A program made the position numbers and the translations under genes. From Prorocentrum cordatum (taxonomy: Eukaryota; Sar; Dinophyceae; Prorocentrales; Prorocentraceae): a DNA stretch of 51,500 bases. Below are positions 18,206-28,551 of the stretch, in pieces (position 1 is the first letter of the stretch; the number at the start of each line of letters is the position of its first letter). Location: assembly GCA_963575745.1 (NCBI GenBank), contig CAUYUJ010020270.1, forward strand, positions 233,501 to 285,000. The letters are read 5' to 3'. The notes under the pieces are model-generated. The model ran no database searches, was not told the origin of the DNA, and was given only the letters and a program-made list of their open reading frames with translations.

Positions 18206-20555
18206 CGCAGTGCTCACAACTGCATATGGTGGGGTCTCTCGCGTGGATAACTATGTACTACGAAATTGCTCATTGGCCGCCGAGGGGGGCCAGCGAGGGG
18301 GTCCACCCAGAGGGGCCAGAATTCTTTCGCCTGAGAGCAGGCTTTGTAATGCCGGACTACGGGAGACCAAGAGATGGCCAAAAAAGGGGCACACACCGTC
18401 AATATTTGGGTTTCCAATAATTCGAATTGTTCGAAACCGAACTGTGGCTGGTCCCTCCCAACGTCCCCCCCCATGCCCGCCGTCAATCGATTTGGGCCAG
18501 CAGGGATTGATTGGCGCGGGGTGTCACTTCGCTCGCGACCGCTCGCGGAGTTTGCACCCCAAACGGCGTCGCAGGGCCCCCCAGGATTTGGACTGGCAGG
18601 GGTTGGGCTCACGTATGGCTGCTCATCCCCCCTCCCTCCAGGGTCATTTTGTGCTGATCGATCCGATTCGATATCGGTTTCGGCTGACCCGATCCGATTA
18701 TTTGAATCATTGTCCCTGTGTACTGAGGCAGTTGTAGAGGAGGGGGTACACAGGACATAATGTTTACACAGTTTGGAGGAACCGGTAAATTCAGGATGGG
18801 TCGGGCTTGAAGTGCCTCGAAGAAAGCGCCTGCACCCGAATCGCACGCATATGGCTATATGCGGACCGAAGATAGTTTGCTTCCCGTCGTCGTCCTCGCC
18901 CTTTCTCCGTCCCCCTTCCCTCTTCCCCCCTGGACTGACTGGTGTCGCAAGCGTCCGCGGATCGGGCGGGAGAGCGCCCCTTCCCACGTCCCCCATTATT
19001 CCGTGCTCCTCGTCGTTTTTCCTTCCTTGTTCGGAGAAGGGAAGTGAAGTCCCTGGTGCCGCGTGCCGCGTGCCGGTGGGGCGAAAGCGAAGGTATATTT
19101 GGAGAAGGCGGGGGGTGGGGCATGAGGATGAGGAGGGCGCCAGCGAACGCTCAGCTGATCAGTGTCTGCGTGTCCGTGAACCCCCCCCAGAACACAGCGA
19201 TCGGTTGCAGAACTTCATGATCTGGGTAGTCCTGCGCGGCGTGCTTCCAGGCCAAAGGCTCGAATCCACGACGGCATTGGTGATGCCGCCCCGCTTTGCT
19301 AGACCGCATATTCACGGATAGGCAGAATCTGTGCTTCAACGTTTATGTCATGACCATTTCTAAAGTAACATACCCACATTGGAATCCAATCCGATTCCGA
19401 TGTTCTGACCATCCGATGTGGCCACGTTCCGATCCGAGTCGATTTACCGTCGAGACGTTGAAACAATAACCAGCTTGGCTTCAGTTGGCGTTGGTTTTCG
19501 GGCCGCTCTTTCTCTAGCTTTTGGTCAGGGAATAGATTCGTGGCCGGCGTTAGCCATGGCCAGAGAATCCCCTCCGTTCTTTATTCATCGTTCTGTATGT
19601 CAGCAAGTGGATGGTTTTACTATCGATTCGATGCAAACCACTCGTGCCCCGCCGCAAGGTGGAAGTCGACACAGCTCAGCTGCCAAGGACGGCTTCCCGA
19701 TGAAGGCCCCGTCGTCGGCGGAGGGGGCCTGTTCGAGGCCATTCGCCCCCGGGGCGTGCCTGCTGAACTCCAAGCTCTGGGCCTGCAGTGGGCTGCAGCA
19801 GCAGCGCGATCGATGACCGGCAGCGATCTTCGAATAGTTGTTGTATTGATTTTTCGTTGATTTTCAATCTTTGGAGGGTTTTCATCGGTTTCGGGCTCCA
19901 GAGGTAGTTTTCGGACCTTCGGCCGTCGGAAACCGATCCAGTAGAAAAATGGGTCTTGGGGGTGCAGTGATCATTTCGAACGGCCGCCAGAGGCCCTTCT
20001 GTTGCAGGCGTCGTCGATCAAAAATCGAAGGTTTCGGGCGATTTTGGGCATTCCAGTTGATTCTCGATGGTGTCCGCAGTTCGGTCGTTTGCACTGGGTC
20101 GATGCGGTTCGGTCGGTTGATGCAGCGCTGCGTTCTTCTGGGCGGCCTTCAGTTTCAGTCGGCTTTGGTCGGTTTCGGCCTCGATGTCGGTTCCGCCGGC
20201 CTTGGGTTTTGCTGTCACCGCGGACGCCTGTGATTCCAGCAGGTGTGCCTTCGCAGACTGCAATGGAAGAGTACAAGGCAAGATGAGGTTGCAGGAAACG
20301 GCGTGCCCGCCCCGAAGATTTCCTCCCATCCCCTCGCCCTCGCTGGCCCACGCCCACCCGAGTTCATCCTCTTCCCCCCTCCCCGTTCGCCGCTCCGATT
20401 CGGGCTCCGATCTCCGACTCCGACTCCCGCCACCTCCGCTTCCTGACCCTGGCCCCGGCCTGCCCGCGCTGCCCCTTCGCAGGGCCGTTCCGTCGGACCA
20501 ATGGTAGTATGCGCTCGTTCGTTCGTTCCACAGTTTGTCGGCGAGGGCGAGCGGT
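18206..20555. other. no confirmed gene; degenerate repeats
   Basis: 18370-18445 holds part of the 205-bp satellite unit. 18650-18715 and 19380-19450 are class III words. 20060-20225 is rich in TTCGGTCGG and matches 29185-29320 in arrangement. A minus-strand frame at 20018-20300 reads as a plausible protein (KAHLLESQASAVTAKPK) but is contiguous with the HTHT frames of the GT tract and has no start, so it is not called. Confidence 0.4.
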
Positions 20556-20957
20556 GGGCGTGTGTGTGTGTGTGTGTGCGTGTGTGCCGGTGTGTGCCTG
20601 TGTGTGTGCCGGTGTATGCCGGTGTGTGTGTGTGTGTGCGAGTGTGACGGTCTGTGTGTGTGCGTGTGCGTGTGCGTGTGTTTGTGTTGGTGTCTGGGTG
20701 AGTGGATTTGTGTGTGTGGAAGTGTAGGTGTGTGGGTGCGTGGGTGTGTGTGTGTGTGTGTAAGTGTGTGTGCGTGTGTGTGTAGGCGTGTGCGTGCGCG
20801 TGTGCGTGAGTGTGCGTGGGCGTGTGCGTGTGCGTGTGCGTGCGCGTGTTCGTGTGCGTGTGTGCGTGTGCGCGTGTGCGCGTGTGCGCGTGTGCGCGTG
20901 TGCGCGTATGCGCGTGTGCGCGTGTGCGTGTGCGTGTGGGTGTGTGGATGCGTGGGC

Positions 20958-20992
<35 letters not shown>

Positions 20993-21454
20993 CGTGTACG
21001 CGTGTGCGCGTGTGCGCGTGTGTGCGAGTTTGCGTGTGTGGGTGTGTGGGTGTGTAGGTGTGTGGGTGTGCGTGGGTGTGTGTGCGTGTGTGCGTGTGTG
21101 CGTGTGTGCGTGTGTGCGTGTGCGTGTGCGTGCGGTTGTGTGTGTACGCATGTGTGTGTAGGTGTGTGCGTGTGCGTGTGCGTGTGTGTGTGTGTGTGGT
21201 TGTGTGTGTGGTTGTGTGCTGGTGCGTGTGCGTGCTCGTGTGCGTGTGCGTGTGCGTGTGCGTGTGCGTGTGCGTGTGTGTGTATGTTTGTGTGTGTGTG
21301 TGTGTGTTTGTGCGTGCGCGCGCCGGAGTGTGTGTGTGTGTGCCGGTGTGTGCGTGCGTGCGCCACTGTGTTTGTGCGTGTGCGTCTGCGTGTGCGTGTG
21401 TGTGTTTGTGTGTGCGTGTGTGCGTGTTTGCGTGTGTGTGTGTGTGTGTGTGGG

Positions 21455-21503
<49 letters not shown>

Positions 21504-21543
21504 GCGTGTGCGTTTGCGTGAGCGAGTGCGTGTGCGTGTGCGT
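20556..21543 (+). repeat. ~1-kb alternating purine-pyrimidine tract, (GT)n with GC and GTGCGT interruptions
   Basis: Nearly every base continues the purine/pyrimidine alternation on both strands: TGTGTGCG, GCGCGTGTGCGC and GTGTGTGT blocks for close to 1 kb. Long CVCV frames on the plus strand and HTHT frames on the minus strand are consequences of the repeat and are not genes. Confidence 0.95.
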
Positions 21544-21574
21544 GGGAAACGGAGGTCGGCGGCCAGCCCAGAGG

Positions 21575-21760
21575 GGAAGTGAGGGGGGGCAGGCCTGTTC
21601 AGAAGGCTCGGAAGTCCTCCAGCCTTCGGAGAAGTTTTCTCAACCTTCCCCGAAGACACAGAAACTTCAGAAGGCGCGAAGGCTTCTGAGAAGTCCCGCC
21701 GCCTTCCGAGAAGGCCTTTTCCTTCTGCCTTCCCCCCCAGGCTCGCTGACAGATTCGGCC
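21575..21760 (+). repeat. dispersed GAAGGC-rich repeat, copy 1
   Basis: GTTCAGAAGGCTCGGAAGTC, CCCCGAAGACACAGAA and CTTCTGAGAAGTCCCGCC are followed by GAGAAGGCC and a CCCCCC run. A similar ordered block is at 49310-49500. GAAGGC/GCCTTC words make many short inverted repeats. Confidence 0.65.
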
Positions 21761-21863
21761 CAGTCGCCGGACACTTTTCTCAATGCATGGCCGCCGCCTC
21801 TGGCGCCGGAAGGCGCTTGGAAAACCGGCTGCATGCCGCCAATTCGCGAATCCCCTTTGGCTA

Positions 21864-22428
<565 letters not shown>

Positions 22429-22503
22429 AGTAACAACTCGAGTGTGGAATGTGTTGGGTAGGGGGAGAGTGGCCGCACAACTGCAAATGGTTGTGATCAA
22501 GCT
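22429..22503 (+). repeat. retrotransposon split repeat A1
   Basis: Begins AGTAACAACTC right after the CAT tract and ends GATCAAGCT. Matches A2 (28286-28362) apart from two one-base gaps and a dozen or so substitutions. The first ATG of the gag-like frame (22487) lies inside its end. Confidence 0.85.
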
Positions 22504-24063
22504 TTTGTGGGGCATGCAAGCCGCCGCCACGCGATTCCTCTCGGATATCTCGCGCGGCGCCTCGTCTGCCACGTCGGGACCGCCTCCTGCTTGCCCATCC
22601 TGCTCGTGCGACTGTTCGCCGACGTACAGCATTACGTGCCCCAGCATCGACGGCCAGCACGCTCTGCAAGTGGTCACCGCTTGGGACAGCCACATTGTGC
22701 TTTTCTTCTTCGGCCTCCTCGTGGGCGTCATCGTGCTCCCTGTGGTCTGGAACTGGAAAGCTCAGGCCGCAGGGGGCCACGGGCAGGTCGTGCCCGAGCC
22801 GCCCACTTGTGGCATCCACGCCCACCATTCCGTCGGCCGAGGAGATCCGCGCCCTGGCCTCACAGCAGGCGCCGTCGCCAGGTGAAGTGCATGCCGTCCG
22901 ATATCGAGTGGGAGGGCCTGCTGTGTATCATGAGCAGATCACCCTGATTGACGTGCCGCCTGGAACGGCATTGGTCCTCACGGTGGATGGGGATGTTTAT
23001 GAGGGGACGATTGCGGTGGACGCGGATGCTCAGGAGGTTCGCCCGCTCAGGGGCTTCGGCGCCCCGCTCTTCGGCATCGCCGAGGCCAACACGTACAGGT
23101 TCGTGGCCGTCCCGAACGCAGCCGCCATGTGGGCCCACTTGCGCGTTGTTGCGGGTCTGCTCGGCGCGCCGATGCCCCCAACGCCCCTCGTCGTGGCGGG
23201 AGGCGTGGGCGTGGGCGCGGCCTGGATGCCGCAGCCCGTGCCGCTGGACGACCCTGCCCGTGCGGCCGCGGTCGCGGCAGCCGCAGGGGCAGGGGCTGGC
23301 GCCGCGGGCGCTGGAGCGGCCGCCCGCCGCTGGCGGCGGTGCCGCGGGCCCTGGCGGTGCTGGGGCCCTGGCGGCCGCCCTCGGGGTAGCCTTGCCGCCG
23401 CTGGCGGTTCCCGCGGCGGCGCCCGCCGCGTTGGCGCGCTTGGCGCCGCCGCGCCCGTGGCAGCCGCTCAAGGCGTGGCCGCGGCTGACTGCCGTGTGCT
23501 CGAGCTGGCGCGGGACGCCTCGGGCCGTCGGGCGCTCGATTTCACGGCCGCGGCCCTCCAGGCTTCGTCTACACCGCAGGCAGACTGGCCGATCAAAGGG
23601 CCGCGCACCACCCAGTGGTGCCTGACCGCATGCGCAGGAATGCTGGCAGCCCGCTGGCGTGGCATTCGAAGTGGAAGGCGGAGGCTCGGTTCCGCGATAC
23701 CGACTCCATCTGCCAGCAGCACGAGATGAATGGCAGGCTGGTCGAGTTCGGGAGCTCTGAGCTCGCTGCGCTCGAGCTCATCTGCCGCCAAATCCAGGTC
23801 ATCGAGGAGCGGCACTACGAGGGCGCTGTCTCCGCCCAGGTCGCTGCCGAGGATAAGCGGTCGGGCAAGGACAAGAAAGCTTCCGCCACCAGCGAGAGCT
23901 TGCTGGCGGTCGAGGTGGACTACTACATGGGAGTCTCGGCGAGCAAGGGCAACCTCTAAATCGCCCCCGCTCTCGCCGAGTTCATTGCTGAGCAGCTGAA
24001 GGCGGAGGCTTCCATCGCCAAGGAAAGGCGCGAAGCCCGCGAAGAGCGGGCGGCGCGCGCATA
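22487..24063 (+). pseudogene. gag-like ORF with Cys cluster and membrane segment, frameshifted
   Basis: Frame from ATG 22487 reads MVVIKLLWGMQAAATRFLSD, a Cys cluster CPSCSCDC (about 22595-22618) and one hydrophobic segment IVLFFFGLLVGVIVLPVVW (22697-22753), long enough to span a membrane. The frame then shifts near 22800-22860 to SPGEVHAVRYRVGGPAVYHE and LVLTVDGDVYEGTIAV, followed by an Ala/Gly-rich linker (23220-23500, shifts again), then DWPIKGPRTTQWCL. Another shift leads to ELAALELICRQIQVIEERHY and a stop at 23957-23959, then AEFIAEQLKAEASIAKERRE to TAG 24062. This order (Cys/TM head, Ala-rich linker, WP..GPRT motif, coiled-coil tail rich in KERR) is one I know from dinoflagellate retroelement proteins. 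Why a gag-like protein has a membrane segment is unknown. At least three frameshifts and one stop. Confidence 0.65.
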
Positions 24064-24165
24064 GCCATACGGAAGCTCCCCCCAGGCAGGCGCAGGCACT
24101 TCGGCGCCGCCTGGGCGAGACCTGCATTTTCGCGGCGGCTCTGTCTCAAACCGTTATGTCACGCG

Positions 24166-25520
24166 ATGGCCCCTGGAGTTCGACGGCGCGACGCGTTCCC
24201 TACCCCGGCCCTGGCGGTGGACGCTCGCGCGGAAGCTCGCCGCGGTCGGCGGGGGCGCGCCCGGCGCGGGGCGGCTTGGCGGCGATGGGCGAACGACGGC
24301 ATCGCCGCCCTGAACCAGCTGAGCGGCCACTCGTCCCCTGCGCCAGCACCGCCCGGGCTGGTGGCGTCGGCGGCGCAAGCGAGCGCGATGGTTCACACTT
24401 CTCGGGTTTATCAACATTTCCCCCGTCCTCCTGAACATCGGGAAGATCATCGTTCTGGCGAAGCATCCTTGGCGGAGTTGCTCGCGCCGGCGCCTGGCCA
24501 CTCCGCAAAGGCCCATCGCGTCAAGCCATACAGTAAGGACTTGGTGTCCTGGCCCGATCTCTCAACGCCGCCAGTCGAAGTCGCTGATAACGCTGGAGAG
24601 GCCGAGCGCGAATGTTTGTCGGGATGGAGACGGACCGCGCTCAAGGGCGAGTCGTCTGCTTCGGCTCCGAGAGCGGCTTCAGCGCCGCAGCGCCCTTCCG
24701 TCGATCCGATTTCGGCCGACAGCCCCAGAGCCCGCGCCGGGTTCGTCGGGAAGTTTCTACAGGGCGGCACGATCAGCTTCCGCGCGGCGCGCGCTGCTGA
24801 TCCTTATAGATTGGGATTTATCTGCGCCGAGAAAGTCGGCAAGGGCACGCTGCGCCTGCATTCGACGCGAGGGTGGCGAACGAGGCGCCGCCCAAGACCA
24901 CGCTGCCCGCGGCGGCCGCGCGGGCCGCCCTGGAGTCCGACCCGCGGCGCTGGCCCAGGGCGGCACCCAGCGCGCCTTCTACCGCATGCTCGCGCACAAG
25001 GGCATGGGGGAGCTCTTCGCGCCCCCCACCATCTCCACCCGCCTGCTGAATATCCAGCATATCGACGGGCAGCCCATACCTCCTGACTGCATCCTCCATC
25101 CGATGGCGCGCGTCTTGCCGATGGGCTGGAACTGGCCGCTTCTGTTTTGCCAGAGTATCATGCGCAGGGCTTTCGTGCGCAACGGTTTCGGCGACGGTGA
25201 CCTCAGCGAGGACGGCCGCCCAAGACCCGTCCTCCTGGCGAGGGGCAGCGCGGCCGCGGCAGGCTACGTGGACCACTTGGCCATCATCGGCGGCGACGCG
25301 GAGATCGTCGCCGCGAGGAGGGGCCAGGTCACCAGGACGTTGGAGGTTCGGAGGCTTCCCGTTCACTCGATCGACGTCGCTTCCTCCATCTGTCTCCACG
25401 CGCCTCGAGATCAACGGCGACCTCGGGGCCGCGAGGGCGAAGCCGTCCAGCGCGACGCGGCCTCGTCAGGCGCTCCGCGCCGTCTTGCGGCGGGGGGCCG
25501 CGTCACCTCGCGCGGGCAAT
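24166..25520 (+). pseudogene. retrotransposon reverse transcriptase, frameshifted
   Basis: Frame 1 (from 24166) has WANDGIAALNQLSG, KPYSKDLVSWPDLSTPPVEV and FVGKFLQGGTISFRAAR with AEKVGKGTLRL. Frame 3 then has FDARVANEAPPKTTLPAAAA (24861-24920). Frame 2 has FYRMLAHKGMGELF, VLPMGWNWPLLFCQSI (the LPMG.SWAL block) and the active-site strand GYVDHLAIIGG. The catalytic YxDD position reads YVDH; relatives I know have YVDN, so only the first Asp of the pair is kept. Two frameshifts inside the palm domain make it non-functional. Thumb-like RLEINGDLGAARAK continues near 25410 in yet another frame. Confidence 0.75.
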
Positions 25521-26215
25521 GATTTGCCAAAGAGAGGCCCTCTTCATTCTGTCGTCCGTCTACGCGTTCAAGTCCTTGAAGGATCCTGGCGTTCGGCCCT
25601 TATGGGGCGAAGTCAAGTTCCAGCTTCGGCGTGTCGCTAGGACTCTGCCGCTCTGGACATCGCGCATGAACGCCCCTTGGAACTCGCGCGTTTCGGCTTC
25701 AGACGGCTCTCCGATTGGCGTCGGTGCGTTCGCTCGTCGGCTCGAGGGGCCCCGAGTGGCCGATGTTGGGAGGCAGGCGGAGAAGTGGCGCGATCGACGC
25801 ACGTCGGCGGCGTCGGCAAGAGCTGACGCACATGGTCTCGATGGGGCCCCGACGTCTCGGATCTCCTGGAGGACCTCGCAACAGGGGCTTCTGCGAGATC
25901 AGCTCATGCAAGCCTCGTCGTGAGCCACCGTCATCTCCAGGAGGCACTGGAACCCCTTCAAGAATACTTTGGGGCATGAGGGCGATGCGTTGTGCGATGC
26001 TGTTCGGCATGCTGCTCGTAACGTTTCGCTCCACCACCGCCGTCACTTATTGCTCGTCGATACTTTACTTGTGGCTCTGGCCGCTGGCAGGCCGACTCTT
26101 CGGCGGCCCTTGCGAAGGATCATGGCCCTCGCGCTCGCTTCCAACCTTCTGCGTTATGTGCGCTGGCTGCCGTCGGAGCTGAACGTCGCCGACTGGCCGT
26201 CTCGCCATGGCTTCT
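25519..26215 (+). pseudogene. retrotransposon connection and RNase H domain, interrupted
   Basis: Frame 25519 onward: EALFILSSVYAFKSLKDPGV and WGEVKFQLRRVARTLPLW (connection), then the first RNase H strand VSASDGSPIGVGAFARRL with the expected Asp at 25701-25703, and GRQAEKWRD. After a degraded part, 25969 onward has LLLVDTLLVALAAGR (second Asp region) and LRRIMALALASNLLRY followed by VRWLPSELNVADWPSRHG. The last block is the W.PSE.N.AD.PSR signature that ends the RNase H of many YR and LTR elements. Stops and shifts lie between the two halves. Confidence 0.75.
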
Positions 26216-26878
26216 TCCACGGCAAAGGTTTCGAGAAGGCGCGCCGCGCCGCGGCGGATCGCGCCCTCCTCGAAGGAGCTGGCCTTGACGATCGCGGCGG
26301 CGCAGGCCTTGAGCCCTCCTCGAACGGAGGGGCTGGCCGGGGGGGCCATCAGTTTCCTCGAGGACCCCGCCGTCTCGGACGCGACGGGAACTCGGCGCCG
26401 TTGCCATGCTCTACGATTCCCGGAGTGGCTGGGGGGACACGAGCACGACTTCGTCACGGCCAGCCAGATGGACACGATGCTGGCGTCCTTCCTGGCGGAC
26501 TTGGCCCTGGACGGTTTCGACGCGGCGACGGGGGGGGGTGGCGGTCGCGGCGCCGCGGCCTTTCCTGCCCCGCATCCTCGGCGGGAAGCGCCCGCTTCCC
26601 CGAGCTACGCGAACCCTCGATGGCTGGCGCCGTTTGGTTCCACCACAGATGCGCCTGCCACTTCCAAGCTCGGCGGCGACGGCGGTGGCGGGCTGGCTCG
26701 CCTGGGTGAACTTGCCCAGCATGGCCGCATTCGTGGCGCCGGTCTTCCACGCGCCGTTTCCGCGCGGGCTCGCCGGCGCCGCCAATCCCTGGATCTGGCT
26801 TCAACACTTGGGGCCTCATCGTGAACGATGCGAAGTCGGGTCGCCCTGGCAAGACGGGCGCGACGGACGAGTCGGCCC
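26216..26878 (+). other. retrotransposon spacer between RNase H and recombinase
   Basis: GC-rich coding-like sequence in changing frames. LRFPEWLGGHEHDFVTASQM then FLADLALDGFDAATG reads as the N-terminal DNA-binding (SAM-like) part of a tyrosine recombinase, but this is by position and weak resemblance only. Confidence 0.4.
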
Positions 26879-27346
26879 AGGTGGGCGCCCCCAAGCTTTG
26901 GGCCGCGCTACGCGCGCCGACGCTCCACGCGCCATCGGGCGCCAGCCTCTGGAACTTCAGGCCCGCCGACGCGCGCGCGATGTCCCACCGGGCCCAGATG
27001 GAGCCGGGGCTGCAGAAGGAGCCTTCGTCACTGTACGCCCTCCGCCATGGGGGGGGCCTCGCGCGACTTGCTCTCGGGGGCTCGCTCGATAGCGGAAGCG
27101 AAGGAGAGAGGGGGGTGGATTCAGGACAAGTCGCTAAGAAGGTACGGGAAGCGGATTCGCACGCAGCAGCGAATCAGGGACCTTCCGGCGCAAGTCGCCG
27201 AGTTTGGCGAGCAGGTCTTCGCGAGGCTGTCGGAGCTGATCGAGACCGCGTTCGTGAAGGGCCCCTTCCCGCTGGCGGCCCCGCTGCAGGCCGCCTCCGT
27301 CGCGCCTCGGGCCGTGAAGCGGGCGCCTGATCTGACCACAAGGTAG
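26879..27346 (+). pseudogene. tyrosine recombinase catalytic domain, one frameshift in a G run
   Basis: Frame 1 gives VGAPKLWAALRAPT, SLWNFRPADARAMSH and SSLYALRHGG; the frame then moves by one at an eight-G run (27049-27056). The next frame continues ASRDLLSGARSIAEAKERGG and WIQDKSLRRYGKRIRTQ. LRH is the conserved C-box, the RGGW position corresponds to the HxxR/H-W box, and RRYGK holds the candidate catalytic Tyr at the usual spacing. The C-terminal tail ends PDLTTR at 27346. One extra G would account for the shift. The order RT-RNase H-YR is that of DIRS-like elements and matches the split repeats. Confidence 0.75.
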
Positions 27347-27354
27347 TTTCTCGT

Positions 27355-28149
27355 ATGAGGTCGGCTTTTCGACGCGCCCACGCGCGGGCGCCCCGCCGCC
27401 GTCGGCTCGTTTTGCCAGCGGTCGGGTCTCACGGGGCACCCTTTTGCAAAGCGTTGCGCAGGCGTGGTTTGGGATGTCCCAAGTTTGGCGCAGGTCGGAA
27501 TCTGGGTCTCGGTCTGACTGAGCGGGCGGTCGTCGATCGACTCCTCGGGTGGATGCGATCGTCGGCTGTCTGTGCCTGCTGGCTCTCCCTGCCGAGAGGG
27601 TCCTGGATCGAGTCTGGGCCCCCTCTTGTCCGCAGTCTGTCTGATTCGCGGGGCCGGGCCGCGCCTGCTGACCTTCGGTCTGAGCTCCCAGCCGTCTGGC
27701 CAGACGATGTCGACATGTGTGCGGCTCTCACAATTATTCGAGCTTGTATCGAGCACGCTGTGCCCGTCTGTCTTGAACGCCCGAGGGCCAGCCGCATTTT
27801 TGCCATGCCCGAGTTTCAATCACTTGTGAATATCCCGTCTTTTCATCAGATTGATCTGGACCTTTGCCAGTGCGGATCGTCCACCCGCTCGGCAACACGA
27901 GTATTCAGCTGGCACTGCCCGCAGCTCCAGCGTCTCAATGCCCGTTGCAATCAGCATAGTTATGTGTGCTCTTCCCCGGGGCGGCCTCATTTACAATTCA
28001 ACGGCCGCACGGCCAGTTGCGTGGCCTGCCGACATATAGCCGCGCGTTTCCCCGTCAGAGCCGCCGAGCTTGTTGCCGATTCCCTCGTCAGTGCTATTGA
28101 AGATCTGTCTCGGTCCAGCATGTATAATCTTGCCGGCCTTCGGCCATAA
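27355..28149 (+). pseudogene. methyltransferase-like C-terminal domain of the retrotransposon, probably inactive
   Basis: An uninterrupted 264-codon frame. ERAVVDRLLGWMRSSAVCAC is followed by WLSLPRGSW, where relatives have W.GTPC.SWS, the P-C loop of DNA cytosine-C5 methyltransferases. Later come PVCLERPRASRIFAMPEF (cf. the LENP motif), LDLCQCGSSTRSATRVFSW and VCSSPGRPHLQFNGR. The Cys of the P-C loop is Arg here (AGA, 27595-27597), so catalysis is unlikely in this copy. Recognition rests on motif order and memory of dinoflagellate retroelement proteins. Capture of cytosine methyltransferases by retrotransposons, including in dinoflagellates, has been reported. The N-terminal SAM-binding part before 27430 is not clear. 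The stop at 28147-28149 lies just before repeat B1. Confidence 0.5.
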
Positions 28150-28171
28150 TGTAGTGTTACACAAGGTACAT

Positions 28172-28282
28172 TGTGTTGTCTGCGTGTGTCTGCCGTCACT
28201 CTTGGAGCCGAGGCATCGCTTCCTGCCGCTGCCGCCGTCAGCTGTTCTGGAAAGATCCAATGGCCACGGCAACCCTTCCTGG
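28172..28282 (+). repeat. retrotransposon split repeat B1
   Basis: 111 bp, starting TGTGTTGTCTGCG and ending CTTCCTGG. Followed by three bases, TAG, and then A2. Confidence 0.85.
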
Positions 28283-28285
28283 TAG

Positions 28286-28362
28286 AGTAACAACTCTTAG
28301 TGTGAACTGTGTTGGGGTAGGGGGAGAGTGGCCGCACAACTGCAAATATTTGCGGTCAAGCT
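28286..28362 (+). repeat. retrotransposon split repeat A2
   Basis: Begins AGTAACAACTCTT and ends GGTCAAGCT; pairs with A1 at the 5' end. A 51-bp linker (28363-28413) with no partner separates it from B2. Confidence 0.85.
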
Positions 28363-28413
28363 CCCAGGCCCACCTGCCCTCGCTTGAGGGATTTGATATT
28401 GAAGTTCGACGTC

Positions 28414-28524
28414 TGTGCTGTCTGCGCGCGTCTGCCTATACTCTTGGAGCCGAGGCATCGCTTCCTGCCATTGCCACCGTCAGCTGGTCTAAAAATATAC
28501 AATGGCCACGACAACCCTCCCTGG
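28414..28524 (+). repeat. retrotransposon split repeat B2 (3' terminus)
   Basis: 111 bp, starting TGTGCTGTCTGCG and ending CTCCCTGG, directly followed by CATCATCACC. Confidence 0.85.
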
Positions 28525-28551
28525 CATCATCACCATCATCATCATCATCAT
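28525..28551 (+). repeat. residual (CAT)n at the 3' flank of the retrotransposon
   Basis: Nine CAT/CAC units immediately after B2. Read together with the large CAT tract ending at 22428, this suggests that the element interrupts one microsatellite. Confidence 0.9.

Larger units (their letters stand above)
22429..28524 (+). mobile_element. tyrosine-recombinase retrotransposon with split direct repeats (A1...B1A2B2), decayed
   Basis: Terminal structure: A1 22429-22503, B1 28172-28282, A2 28286-28362, B2 28414-28524. A1 and A2 share an identical 30-base core (22459-22488 and 28318-28347). B1 and B2 are both 111 bp and share an identical 30-base core (28198-28227 and 28440-28469). Split repeats in this order are characteristic of PAT/Ngaro-type members of the DIRS order. 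Internal order: membrane-anchored gag-like region, RT, RNase H, tyrosine recombinase, methyltransferase-like domain. Coding regions carry many frameshifts and some stops, so the copy is inactive. It sits in CAT microsatellite DNA on both sides (up to 22428 and from 28525), with no longer target duplication visible. Confidence 0.8.

Noticed and set aside
19240-19285. tRNA box-B-like GGCTCGAATCC
   Set aside because: No A box, anticodon arm or acceptor stem around it.
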